64,000 nucleotides of DNA from Cyclobacteriaceae bacterium (GTDB lineage Bacteria; Bacteroidota; Bacteroidia; Cytophagales; Cyclobacteriaceae), in the NCBI GenBank assembly GCA_030584025.1, contig CP129487.1, forward strand, positions 930,001 through 994,000. The letters are read 5' to 3'. The position numbers and the translations under genes were made by a program. Positions 1-8,927 of the stretch are shown here, in pieces (position 1 is the first letter of the stretch; the number at the start of each line of letters is the position of its first letter). Under the pieces are notes generated by a model, which did not search any database, was not told the DNA's origin, and saw only the letters and a program-made list of their open reading frames with translations.

Positions 1-1732
1 AATCGATACCTGCGTTTTGCCCGAAGTACCAGATGTTTGCACGCTGGTCTTGCAATCCATACTCACGGATGTTTACACCGGCATATGCTTCACAACCGGT
101 AGCATCAGTTACTACTACATAATAATAACCGGCAGAATCAGGCGTGAGAATTGGACCGGTATCGCCATTTGACCACTCGAAAGATATTGGTGACCCGCCT
201 TGAACCTGAACTTCTACGGAAAAATCATCACTCGTGTCATTCGGGCAAGGTGGTGTGCCGTTGTTTACGGGTAGCTCGCACTCACAAGCCGTTGTGTCTT
301 GTACCAACTGCAATTGAAGATCGAACTGGGTGATGTTTATGGGATTTGTTGCTGTAGCCGTTTCGCCATTTAAGAAAGCAGTTACAGTGACATTGAATGC
401 GCCACCGTTTTGATACGCATACACGGGACTCCATGCATTTGAACTTTGTCCGTCACCAAAATCCCAAACCAAACTATCGGCATCAGGTGTAACAGTTGGA
501 AAAAAGGAAATGGGTGAATTGGAACATGTGCCTGCGGTAACAAATGAAACTGTTAAGTTCAGATCGAATGCAGGGGAGAAGGAAGGAAATTGTGTTCCGT
601 TAATGTTCGGGTTTGAGGTAAACGCAGTGGGTTCGTATTGCACCAAAGTACCAACGCTATCGGCATCGGTTAATCTTCCCAGTAAAAATGGTCCGCCACC
701 CGTTGCCTGATAGATGTGATAAATAGCAGTGTCTGGCGCGATCTGGATGCCGTAACTGCCATTCACGGATACGGGTAACACAGGTGTCAATGTGGTGATC
801 GGGTTTGTGGTGTCAAATTGCAGCACTTGCGCATCGGCACCGGAATCGTTTCTTCTGGAGATGTATAAAAATCTTCCGGAAGGACTCCACTCCGTATCGT
901 AAATGGCACCGACCAGGTTGCTGGCAGAGTTGAGCACAAATTGATCGAATGAAAGTAAACCGGTAACTGGATCAAAATCAAGAATAGCAATGTTGCGATC
1001 AACAGTAAGCGGAGAGACAGCAATTTTTCCAATGCCTTCGTGATAGGCAAAGTTGGAGGCTGAAATATTAAATCCCCCGGTCAGGTTGCCGAAATTTGTG
1101 GTGGCAAAAACACCTGCGGGTTGTACATGGGTTACGGAGTAATTATCCGTTCCGTTTTCGTGTGTGATCAGCCAGTAGTCGGTTCCATTACCATGCGGTA
1201 CAACCAGCATGGCTTCGGAGCGATTGGTCAATCCGGCAATCGCCTGGTTTTTAGTAGTCACTTCTCCTGTAAAGGGTGCACCAAATGCCGAATTTCCAGG
1301 CAACGTCATGTCGACAATGCTGAATACAATCGAACCACCTGCAACACCATTGGCACTGTTGGTGAACACATAATATTGATTGGGTGCACCCGGTACCGGG
1401 CAGATGGCTACGGGTTGGTTTCCGTTTGTGTTTCCTAGTAAACCTGTGCCGTTGGGCATGGGCGTGGCTACGCCAGAAATATCGTACACGCGCGAACCAT
1501 CTGTATAAAACATCAGGTCGGCATTGATGGGATTTGTGGCTACCGCACTTCCGCCTGTTCCGAACGGAAGCTTTTGATTGGTTACCAATGAAGCTGAATT
1601 ATCGGAGCGGCTGAACCGGATGGCCGCATTGCTGTTTCCAAAATACCAGTTATACCGTGTAAAATCCTGCGCTGAAACATTGGCTGCCAATCCACACAAA
1701 ACAATCACCCACCACCGCATTTTCTGAATCAT
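1..1732 (-). CDS. Large secreted PKD-domain protein, N-terminal part (runs off left edge)
   Basis: This reading frame is open from an ATG at 1732 to the window edge, giving 577 codons with no stop. Residues 1-21 are a signal peptide ending ANVSA before QDFTRYNWYFGN. A PKD-like Ig fold is visible around the DSLVWDFGDGQ motif (about residues 425-500). A second WYFG motif (NIWYFGQNAGID) appears at the truncated end, so a beta-propeller-like module that opens the protein seems to start again. This architecture is typical of gliding-motility or type IX secretion substrates of Bacteroidota, whose C-terminal sorting domain would lie off the window. It diverges from a PorP/SprF gene, the usual partner of such giant proteins. 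Cargo and ligand are unknown. Confidence 0.8.
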   Translation of the reverse strand, partial: MIQKMRWWVIVLCGLAANVSAQDFTRYNWYFGNSNAAIRFSRSDNSASLVTNQKLPFGTGGSAVATNPINADLMFYTDGSRVYDISGVATPMPNGTGLLGNTNGNQPVAICPVPGAPNQYYVFTNSANGVAGGSIVFSIVDMTLPGNSAFGAPFTGEVTTKNQAIAGLTNRSEAMLVVPHGNGTDYWLITHENGTDNYSVTHVQPAGVFATTNFGNLTGGFNISASNFAYHEGIGKIAVSPLTVDRNIAILDFDPVTGLLSFDQFVLNSASNLVGAIYDTEWSPSGRFLYISRRNDSGADAQVLQFDTTNPITTLTPVLPVSVNGSYGIQIAPDTAIYHIYQATGGGPFLLGRLTDADSVGTLVQYEPTAFTSNPNINGTQFPSFSPAFDLNLTVSFVTAGTCSNSPISFFPTVTPDADSLVWDFGDGQSSNAWSPVYAYQNGGAFNVTVTAFLNGETATATNPINITQFDLQLQLVQDTTACECELPVNNGTPPCPNDTSDDFSVEVQVQGGSPISFEWSNGDTGPILTPDSAGYYYVVVTDATGCEAYAGVNIREYGLQDQRANIWYFGQNAGID

Positions 1733-1915
1733 GTTAAACGTTTTAAAACTTCAGATACCTCAACTTGGTTTAAACCCTGTAATCGGGCAACATAAAAACG
1801 CCCAACCATCACGAAAGTATACAATTTGACCAAAAATATCGTTAAGAATCAGAAAACACAGGCTTTTACCCGCCCGAGGTTTTTTAAATACTACGAATCG
1901 CTTTAATTTGCTCCG

Positions 1916-2986
1916 ATGCTGTTGCGTAAACCGACCCGTTATTCTGTTTTTTTGATTCTCCTTGGCGGAGTGTTTATACTTTTTTCACCGCGGGAAGTAA
2001 CTGCGCAGGATCCGCAGTTCTCGCAGTTCTACGCAGCGCCCCTTTACTTAAATCCAGCGCTTACCGGGGGTACCGGGCAGGCACGTGCCGGCATTAACTA
2101 CCGCAACCAGTGGCCGGCCATTGATGCCAACTTCACTACTATGTCGGCTTACTTTGATTATTTCATTGAAGATGCCAGGAGTGGAGTAGGTATAATCCTG
2201 AATAGGGATATTGAAGGTCTTGCCGGATTACGTTCCTTGAATGTCGGGTTACAGTATTCCTATGAACTTCAGTTTTCTGAAAACCTCGGGTTTCGCCCGG
2301 GCGCACAGATTGCGTTATACAATCGTGATATCAATTTTAACCGGTTAACGTTTGGTGATCAGTTTGATCCGCAGACCGGTGAGATTATTAATCCGACAAC
2401 AGCCGAACAATTCCGTACCAACTTCAGCAAAACATTTGTTGATCTTTCACTTGGTGGTGTGCTGTTCACCAAATCGGCATGGCTGGGTGTGGCGGCCTTT
2501 CACCTCAATCAACCAAATCAATCCATCATTGATGAAAACAGTCCGCTGCCGATCAAGCTTTCGGTACATGGCGGTTTCAAATATTATATGAAGCCCGGAG
2601 TGAAGGGCAGTGGCGTGTATGCCCAGGAAGCCGAACGCAGCATCGCACCGGTTTTTCAATACCGCCATCAGGGCGAGTTTGATCAGCTTGACCTCGGGTT
2701 GTATTACACGGCCGAACCGCTTGTACTCGGCTTGTGGTACCGTGGTGTGCCATTCAAGCAAGTCAATGGGTTTGTAAATAATGAGTCGATTGTTTTGTTG
2801 CTGGGCTTCACGAACATTGGCGCCAAGCAGGCATTGAACATTGGCTACAGTTACGACTATACCATTTCCAAACTGGGTGCAGGCAGTGGCGGTGCGCACG
2901 AGTTTAGTATGGTTTATACATGGCCGATGCGCGATCCGCGCAAACCACCCCGCGACAAACTGGTGATTCCGTGTCCGGATTTTTGA
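1916..2986 (+). CDS. PorP/SprF family type IX secretion system membrane protein
   Basis: The 356-residue product has a signal peptide (residues 1-30, ending VTAQ) followed by the family hallmark DPQFSQFYAAPLYLNPALTG, then repeated amphipathic strands expected of an outer-membrane beta barrel. PorP/SprF proteins help export and anchor large adhesins through the type IX system at the outer membrane. Family members are usually paired with a giant secreted repeat protein; here the pair is divergent, separated by 183 bp that must hold both promoters. A TAATTTG box lies only a few bases before the ATG, so the leader may be very short. The specific substrate is inferred to be the gene on the other side. 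Confidence 0.88.
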   Translation: MLLRKPTRYSVFLILLGGVFILFSPREVTAQDPQFSQFYAAPLYLNPALTGGTGQARAGINYRNQWPAIDANFTTMSAYFDYFIEDARSGVGIILNRDIEGLAGLRSLNVGLQYSYELQFSENLGFRPGAQIALYNRDINFNRLTFGDQFDPQTGEIINPTTAEQFRTNFSKTFVDLSLGGVLFTKSAWLGVAAFHLNQPNQSIIDENSPLPIKLSVHGGFKYYMKPGVKGSGVYAQEAERSIAPVFQYRHQGEFDQLDLGLYYTAEPLVLGLWYRGVPFKQVNGFVNNESIVLLLGFTNIGAKQALNIGYSYDYTISKLGAGSGGAHEFSMVYTWPMRDPRKPPRDKLVIPCPDF

Positions 2987-3015
2987 GGTTTGTTTAACAT
3001 TAGTAAAAGTCTATC

Positions 3016-3555
3016 ATGACATGTGTAAAGAAAACTGCTAATCTCTTGGTGGTTTTATTTATTGTTATAATTACTTGTAAATGCACCTTTCATGGCAACA
3101 AAGATGGTTTAGTAAGAGAGTACCATAAAAACGGTAAGATTTTTCCAGAAATTTATTACGAGAATGGGAAGAAGAACGGTGTTTTTTTTGTTTGGTATGA
3201 TAATGGGCAGTTGCATGATTCCGCCTTTTTTAAAAATGATAGTCTAGTTGGGCCTTCAGTATCATATTATAAAAATGGGAACAAGAATAAATTGAGTTAT
3301 CGCAATGAAAATCATAAGCTTGAAGGAGATTATTTTTTCTGGTACGAAGATGGAGTACTCGGGAGTATAAGGCATTATAAGAATGGAAAAATACATGGCG
3401 AAGACAAAATGTATTATAGAACTGGTCAACTGAATAGACTAAAAAATTATAATAACGGACAACTTAACGGTGTGAGTGTTTTCTTTAAGGAAAATGGTGA
3501 CACTTTAAAGATAGAGTTATACCAAGATGGTGTATTACTTAATTCTAAAGAATAA
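3016..3555 (+). CDS. Lipoprotein with MORN-variant (YwqK-like) repeats
   Basis: The 179-residue product has a hydrophobic N-terminus ending in a lipobox-like ITCKC, so it is probably a lipoprotein. It then carries about six tandem copies of a short motif of the form G-x-x-x-x-Y-x-x-N-G-x (for example VREYHKNGKI, VFFVWYDNGQ, DYFFWYEDGV), matching the MORN-variant repeat (PF07661). Such proteins are often annotated as YwqK family antitoxins, but no toxin partner is next to it and the export signal argues against that role. The gene is AT-richer than its neighbours, suggesting separate acquisition. Function is unknown. Confidence 0.7.
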   Translation: MTCVKKTANLLVVLFIVIITCKCTFHGNKDGLVREYHKNGKIFPEIYYENGKKNGVFFVWYDNGQLHDSAFFKNDSLVGPSVSYYKNGNKNKLSYRNENHKLEGDYFFWYEDGVLGSIRHYKNGKIHGEDKMYYRTGQLNRLKNYNNGQLNGVSVFFKENGDTLKIELYQDGVLLNSKE

Positions 3556-3621
3556 GCTTATCGGTTGAGATTCAATTTGCTCTTATTTTTGCTACTCTAA
3601 CTTTGAAGAAATTTAATCCTT

Positions 3622-4239
3622 GTGGTCTTTCAATACCCGCTTGAACTTATCGGTACATTTTTCTTCGCCATCTCCGGTGCGCTGGCGATGCAAGACAAGG
3701 AGCACGACTGGTTTGCCGCGGCCTTCACGGGATTCTTAACGGCCATCGGTGGCGGTACCATCCGCGACATGATGTTGGGAAGCTATCCGTTGGTTTGGAT
3801 TGGCGACATCAACTTTCTATACGCGGTGCTGATCGGTGTGGTAACAGCCATTCTCTTCTTCCGCGTGTTCATCAAACTACGCAGAACGTTCATGCTGTTC
3901 GATACACTTGGTATTTCGTTCTTCACCATCCTCGGTGTAGAGAAGGCTATCGGTCTGGGCGTGCAGCCGGAGATAGCCGCTATCATGGGCATGTTCACAG
4001 CGGTAATGGGTGGCGTTATCCGCGACACGCTCACCAACGAACTGCCGGTGATCTTCCGAAAGGAAATTTATGCCACTGCGTGTCTGGCTGGTGCCATCGT
4101 CTACCTTCTTATAGACATCCACACACCACTGGAGCGCAACTACAACCTCTCCATTTCAATTCTGGTGATCATCTGCATCCGGTTGGTGGCGCTGAAGTTT
4201 AAGTTGGCGTTACCGGGCTTCAGGAAAATTGAAAAGTAA
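3622..4239 (+). CDS. TRIC family cation channel protein (UPF0126, YicG-like)
   Basis: The 205-residue integral membrane protein has about seven hydrophobic segments arranged as two similar halves. Each half contains a glycine-rich motif, FLTAIGGGTIRDMMLG near residue 35 and FTAVMGGVIRDTLTNE near residue 120, the signature of bacterial trimeric intracellular cation channel homologues, which conduct monovalent cations. The only usable start is a GTG at 3622. It stands alone, followed by a long spacer before the arginine genes. Family assignment is firm; the physiological role here is not known. Confidence 0.88.
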   Translation: MVFQYPLELIGTFFFAISGALAMQDKEHDWFAAAFTGFLTAIGGGTIRDMMLGSYPLVWIGDINFLYAVLIGVVTAILFFRVFIKLRRTFMLFDTLGISFFTILGVEKAIGLGVQPEIAAIMGMFTAVMGGVIRDTLTNELPVIFRKEIYATACLAGAIVYLLIDIHTPLERNYNLSISILVIICIRLVALKFKLALPGFRKIEK

Positions 4240-4874
4240 CTGACCTTATATTAAGAGGCCGCCAAGACTCTAAGGCACAAAGTTTTTAACGCACCTAAGG
4301 TTTCGTCTCACTCATTACAGTCTTGCTCAACGCAAAACTGAATTGCCCTCTCCTGCGGAGAGGGCAGCACGACTTGTATGATCGCAGTTGTCTAGATGGG
4401 TGAGGCTACAACACCAGAGGAGCGCTGCGCCAGAAGCGAGTAGCAGAAGTTGCTAACTCCCGTTAGGCAGAATTTTTTATTTCCTGAAAAAAAGTTGACC
4501 ATTTCTAAATAATTATCGTATACCTTTGCAATACGTTTAAACAAATTAACTGCATGACTTTTATCTAACGTTTTACTTAACCGTAACGAAAGAAATTGAA
4601 AACACCATTCACCACTACAAAAGCAGCTACGGCAGCTTTTCAAACCCCCAGAACAATTCTGTTCTCTACACCAGCCTGTATGGTGACCAGGCGATGCCGA
4701 CCTACGCGCTTTGTGCGTATCTGATACCGTAAGCCCGATTTTATTGGCGAACCACATCTTGTGTAGCACAGGATGTGCCTTGACGTGATTCACGTCCACT
4801 CATTCTAAAATTTTATTAACACTGCCCTGATGCCCCACAGGTGTATACGGGCGTAATCCATATCGTAACGATCA
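4240..4874. other. Gene-free spacer ahead of the arginine cluster
   Basis: No convincing coding frame is present; the one sizeable open frame on the minus strand resembles no protein I know. The first half contains fragments that look like degraded intergenic repeats, including a CCTCTCC-TGCGG-AGAGGG hairpin near 4345-4360. The second half carries a promoter-like site and then about 350 nt of untranslated leader. That leader is long enough for attenuation or a regulatory RNA, but I find no recognisable riboswitch. Confidence 0.5.
4495..4528 (+). promoter_or_regulatory. Candidate Bacteroidota promoter of the arginine cluster
   Basis: TTG at 4495-4497 and TACCTTTG at 4521-4528 fit the phylum-type promoter (TTG about 20 bases ahead of TAnnTTTG). 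It would start transcription about 340 nt before the GNAT gene. Confidence 0.4.
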
Positions 4875-5642
4875 ATGGAACATAACAACATCATCGTCCG
4901 GCTGGCCACAGCAGACGACAAACACTACGCACCCACCATCACACAGGAGATGGAAGAATCCGCGAAAGCGCGCGGAACCGGCATTGCCAAACGCTCACCC
5001 GAATACATCGAGATGAAGATGGAGGAGGGTAAGGCAGTAATAGCCGTTACCTCCGATGGAACCTGGGTGGGCTTTTGCTACATCGAAGCATGGCAACACG
5101 AGAAGTACGTGGCCAACTCCGGCCTCATTGTGTCGCCCGCGTTTCGCAAGAGTGGTGTGGCTACCGACATCAAAAAGAAAATATTCGAACTGTCGCGGAA
5201 GAAATATCCCGAAGCCAAAATATTCGGACTCACCACGGGGCTGGCAGTGATGAAGATCAACTCCGATCTGGGCTATGAGCCGGTAACCTATTCCGAGCTA
5301 ACCACCGATGAAGAATTCTGGAAAGGTTGCCGCAGCTGCGTGAACTTTGAAATATTGATGAGCAAAAACCGCACGAACTGCATGTGCACGGCTATGCTGT
5401 TCGATCCGGCAGAAGCCGCTGCAAAAATTCAGGCGGCACAGCCTGTGAAGTCGCAAACCGTGGTTACTGCCGATGGAAAACTGAAGCGGAAGCGCAGGCG
5501 CAGGTTTAAAGGCAACTTTAAGCTGTTTGAGCGTTGGGTGAAGTTCAAGCAGTACGTGCTGTTGCGTTCGCGCAACAAGAATAATGGCTCTGGTACAGGT
5601 GAGCCGAAGAAGAATTCTATTTTAAGTTTTTTCTTTTGGTAA
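4875..5642 (+). CDS. GNAT acyltransferase, probable N-acylglutamate synthase
   Basis: This 255-residue protein has a GNAT core in residues 1-140, with the acyl-CoA loop region VSPAFRKSGVATDIKKKI near residues 87-105. After the core comes an unusual cysteine set, C152-x2-C155 and C169-x-C171, which could bind a metal, and then a basic tail rich in Lys/Arg. It stands first in the arginine cluster, one base before argG, and no classical argA or argJ is present. The likely role is therefore the first step, acylating glutamate. Whether the donor is acetyl- or succinyl-CoA cannot be read from the sequence; the carbamoyltransferase downstream hints at succinyl. Confidence 0.75.
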   Translation: MEHNNIIVRLATADDKHYAPTITQEMEESAKARGTGIAKRSPEYIEMKMEEGKAVIAVTSDGTWVGFCYIEAWQHEKYVANSGLIVSPAFRKSGVATDIKKKIFELSRKKYPEAKIFGLTTGLAVMKINSDLGYEPVTYSELTTDEEFWKGCRSCVNFEILMSKNRTNCMCTAMLFDPAEAAAKIQAAQPVKSQTVVTADGKLKRKRRRRFKGNFKLFERWVKFKQYVLLRSRNKNNGSGTGEPKKNSILSFFFW

Positions 5643-5643
5643 G

Positions 5644-6843
5644 ATGAAGAAGAAAATTGTTTTGGCCTTCAGCGGAGGGCTCGATACCTCATTTTGTGTC
5701 AAGTACCTGAAGGATGACATGCATGTGGATGTGCATACCATCACGGTAAATACCGGTGGCTTTGATGAAGCCGAATTGAAGCGCATTGAAGCACATGCGT
5801 TGTCGTTAGGTGCGGTAAATCATAAAACGGTTGATGAAACACGAACGTACTACGACAAGGTTATCCGTTACCTGGTTTATGGAAATGTGTTGAAGAATAA
5901 CGCATACCCCTTAAGTGTAAGCGCGGAGCGGATGTCGCAGGCGTTGGCGGTAGCTGAATATGCCAAATCAATTGGTGCAGATGGCGTGGCCCACGGCAGT
6001 ACCGGTGCCGGTAACGATCAGGTACGTTTTGATATGGTGTTGAATATTCTGCTTCCGGGAATAGAAATCATTACCCCTATTCGTGAGTTAAAACTTTCGC
6101 GTGAAGCAGAGATTGCCTACCTGAAAGAGAAGGGTGTGGCGATGAATTTTGAAAAAGCACAATACTCTATTAATAAAGGAATCTGGGGAACATCCGTTGG
6201 TGGAAAGGAAACCCTTAACTCGTTGGGTATGTTACCCGAAGAAGCGTGGCCTACACCGGTAACAAAATCCGGAAGTGAGCGGGTGGTGTTGCATTTTGAA
6301 AAGGGCGAGTTGAAAAAAGTGAATGAGCAGCAGTTTTCTCACCCGGTTGAAGCTATTCAGTATCTGCAACAACTTGCCGGGCCGTATGGTATTGGTCGTG
6401 ATATTCACGTAGGCGATACCATCATTGGTATTAAAGGCCGTGTTGGGTTTGAAGCTGCTGCACCCATGCTGATCATCAAAGCGCATCATGCGTTGGAGAA
6501 ACACGTGCTTACCAAGTGGCAATTGAGTTGGAAGGATCAATTGGCACAGTTTTATGGCAACTGGTTGCATGAAGGTCAGTACCTTGATCCCGTTATGCGC
6601 GATATCGAGGCATTTCTGACCAGCACGCAACAACACGTAACCGGAGAAGTACATGTTGAACTCTATCCCTACCGTTTTCAAGTGTTGGGCATTGAATCAC
6701 CTTATGATTTGATGTCGGCTAAATTTGGCAAGTACGGGGAGATGAATTTGGGTTGGACCGGTGATGACGTGAAAGGCTTTACGAAAATATTTGGCAATCA
6801 GGTTGGGATTTATCACGCAATACAGAACGATGTTGAAAATTAA
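5644..6843 (+). CDS. argG: Argininosuccinate synthase
   Basis: This 399-residue enzyme joins citrulline and aspartate using ATP. The PP-loop LAFSGGLDTSFCVKYL is near residue 7, and the citrulline-binding region is seen as SVSAERMSQALAVAEYA and HGSTGAGNDQVRFD. Length is normal for the family. It begins one base after the GNAT stop, and its 3' end overlaps argC by 14 bases, so the cluster is translationally coupled. Its place near the start of the operon, ahead of the enzymes that make its substrate, is seen in other Bacteroidota. Confidence 0.96.
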   Translation: MKKKIVLAFSGGLDTSFCVKYLKDDMHVDVHTITVNTGGFDEAELKRIEAHALSLGAVNHKTVDETRTYYDKVIRYLVYGNVLKNNAYPLSVSAERMSQALAVAEYAKSIGADGVAHGSTGAGNDQVRFDMVLNILLPGIEIITPIRELKLSREAEIAYLKEKGVAMNFEKAQYSINKGIWGTSVGGKETLNSLGMLPEEAWPTPVTKSGSERVVLHFEKGELKKVNEQQFSHPVEAIQYLQQLAGPYGIGRDIHVGDTIIGIKGRVGFEAAAPMLIIKAHHALEKHVLTKWQLSWKDQLAQFYGNWLHEGQYLDPVMRDIEAFLTSTQQHVTGEVHVELYPYRFQVLGIESPYDLMSAKFGKYGEMNLGWTGDDVKGFTKIFGNQVGIYHAIQNDVEN

Positions 6844-7804
6844 AGCTGGTATTATTGGCGGGGCAGGGTATACCGGAGGGGAAACACTTCGGCTGTTGAT
6901 TAACCACCCGGGTGTAACCGTGACGTATGTTCACAGCAGAAGCCATGCGGGTAAACCGGTGCATACCGTGCATACCGATTTGATTGGAGAAACGGATTTG
7001 AATTTTTCAGATTCAATTTCTTCCGATGTGGATGTATTGTACTTGTGCATGGGGCATGGAGAAAGTAAAAAATTTCTGCAAGAAAACGCAATAAACAGTT
7101 CGGTAAAAATCATTGATCTTGGTAATGATTTTCGGCTGGGTGATAGCGCTGCGGGTCGCGCTTTTATATATGGTTTACCTGAATTGAACCGTGAGTCAAT
7201 TCGCTTTGCGCAAAGCATTGCCAATCCGGGTTGCTTTGCTACCGCGATTCAGTTGGGGTTGTTACCGTTGGCGAGTAAAGGTTTGTTGAAAGAAGTATAT
7301 ACAACCGGTATAACCGGCTCAACTGGTGCCGGACAAAAACTTCAGGACACAACGCATTTTACCTGGCGGGCTAGTAATATCTCGGCCTATAAAACGCTTA
7401 CACATCAACATGTGCCTGAGATCAATCAATCGCTAAAGCAGTTGCAACCAACATTTGAGGGCAGAGTAAATTTTGTGCCGTGGCGTGGTGATTTCACCCG
7501 CGGTATTTTCGTGAGTTCAGTGGTGGAAAGTCAGAAATCGTTATATGAATTGAATCAGTTATACAAGGAATTCTATAAAGGTCATCCCTTTACACATGTG
7601 TCAGATGCTATGATCGATCTGAAACAGGTGGTAAACACCAACAAGTGTTTGATCTATCTGGAGAAAGAAGGAAATAAATTAGTGATACATTCTGCTATCG
7701 ATAACTTATTGAAAGGAGCATCCGGACAGGCCGTACAAAACATGAACATCATGTTCGGATTGGATGAGACCTTAGGATTGAAGTTGAAAGGAAACGTATT
7801 TTAA
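6830..7804 (+). CDS. argC: N-acetyl-gamma-glutamyl-phosphate reductase
   Basis: The NADPH-dependent enzyme reduces N-acyl-glutamyl phosphate to the semialdehyde. The nucleotide loop GIIGGAGYTGGE sits directly after the ATG at 6830, which is why I prefer this start over an in-frame one 39 bases upstream inside argG. The catalytic cysteine lies in SIANPGCFATAIQLG, and the conserved TGSTGAGQKL segment follows. The product is 324 residues, normal for the family. It is one base from argD. Confidence 0.95.
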   Translation: MLKIKAGIIGGAGYTGGETLRLLINHPGVTVTYVHSRSHAGKPVHTVHTDLIGETDLNFSDSISSDVDVLYLCMGHGESKKFLQENAINSSVKIIDLGNDFRLGDSAAGRAFIYGLPELNRESIRFAQSIANPGCFATAIQLGLLPLASKGLLKEVYTTGITGSTGAGQKLQDTTHFTWRASNISAYKTLTHQHVPEINQSLKQLQPTFEGRVNFVPWRGDFTRGIFVSSVVESQKSLYELNQLYKEFYKGHPFTHVSDAMIDLKQVVNTNKCLIYLEKEGNKLVIHSAIDNLLKGASGQAVQNMNIMFGLDETLGLKLKGNVF

Positions 7805-7805
7805 A

Positions 7806-8927
7806 ATGAAACTATTTGACGTTTATCCGCTCTTCAACATTACACCGGTAAAAGCCGAGGGTTCGTGGATTTGGGATGATCAGGGTCAACAGTATCTTGA
7901 TCTTTATGGTGGCCATGCGGTTATTTCCATCGGTCATTCCCATCCGCATTATGTAAAACGGATCACGGATCAACTCCAGCAAATCGGATTCTATTCCAAC
8001 AGCGTTCAGAATCCGATGCAGGAAGAGTTGGCCGAAAAACTTGGAACACTTTCCGGCTGTCCGGATTATCAACTCTTTCTTTGTAATTCAGGTGCAGAAG
8101 CAAACGAGAATGCGTTGAAGCTTGCATCTTTCGTTACCGGAAGAAAAAAAATTATCGCATTTAAAAAAGCATTTCACGGCCGCACGTCCGGTGCGGTAGC
8201 AGCAACCGACAACCCTAAAATTATCGCCCCTTTTAATGCCGGGCATGATATTGTGTTTGTGCCGATGAATGATGAGCAAGCATTTGAAGAGATATTGAAT
8301 GATCAGGTAGCGGCTGTTATCATAGAAGGTATTCAGGGTGTTGGTGGAATTCACGTTCCTGAGGATTCATTTCTTCAATTTCTTGAATCCAAATGTAAGG
8401 CTAATGGATCATTGCTGATCCTGGATGAAATTCAATCGGGCTACGGTCGCACCGGAAAGTTTTTTGCGCATCAATATGCGGGTGTAAAGCCTGGTCTTAT
8501 TACAACTGCCAAAGGCATGGGCAACGGTTTTCCAATTGGAGGCGTGTTGATTCATCCCGATATAAAACCGTGGAGCGGTATGTTGGGTACTACGTTTGGC
8601 GGTAACTACCTGGCGTGTGCGGCTGCGTTGGCCGTGTTAGAGGTTATTGAAAATGAAAAGCTGATTGAGAATGCAGCGAAACTTGGCGGTTACCTGATTG
8701 ATCAGTTAAATGATTTTAGTGCGATACCTCATGTTCGTGGCCGCGGACTCATGCTTGGGTTTGATTTGCCCGAAGCGAAAAAGTCGGTTAGAACAGATTT
8801 GCTGATGAAGCATCATATTTTCACGGGTGAAGCCAAGCCCAACACGATTCGGTTGCTGCCTTCATTGGCCGTAACCAAGAATGAGCTGGATATTTTTTTA
8901 CAAGCGTTGAAGCAAGAATTGGAATGA
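7806..8927 (+). CDS. argD: Acetylornithine (or succinylornithine) aminotransferase
   Basis: This class III PLP aminotransferase has 373 residues. It shows the substrate motif GGHAVISIGHSHPHYV, the phosphate-binding NSGAEANENALKLA, the conserved aspartate in LILDEIQSGYGRTGK, and the Schiff-base lysine in TTAKGMGNGFPIGG. It converts the N-acyl-glutamate semialdehyde to N-acylornithine. Its stop overlaps the start of the carbamoyltransferase by four bases (ATGA), indicating coupling. Confidence 0.93.
   Translation: MKLFDVYPLFNITPVKAEGSWIWDDQGQQYLDLYGGHAVISIGHSHPHYVKRITDQLQQIGFYSNSVQNPMQEELAEKLGTLSGCPDYQLFLCNSGAEANENALKLASFVTGRKKIIAFKKAFHGRTSGAVAATDNPKIIAPFNAGHDIVFVPMNDEQAFEEILNDQVAAVIIEGIQGVGGIHVPEDSFLQFLESKCKANGSLLILDEIQSGYGRTGKFFAHQYAGVKPGLITTAKGMGNGFPIGGVLIHPDIKPWSGMLGTTFGGNYLACAAALAVLEVIENEKLIENAAKLGGYLIDQLNDFSAIPHVRGRGLMLGFDLPEAKKSVRTDLLMKHHIFTGEAKPNTIRLLPSLAVTKNELDIFLQALKQELE

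Noticed and set aside
510..1438. Plus-strand open frames in the first 1.5 kb
   Set aside because: They lie opposite an uninterrupted 577-codon minus-strand frame with signal peptide and PKD motif, and have no protein-like composition.
3016..3555. Toxin-antitoxin system (YwqK antitoxin)
   Set aside because: The name is inherited from annotation; the protein has a lipoprotein signal and no adjacent toxin.
4392..4799. 135-codon minus-strand open frame before the arginine cluster
   Set aside because: Low-complexity, unrecognisable translation that crosses a candidate promoter and repeat debris; treated as non-coding.
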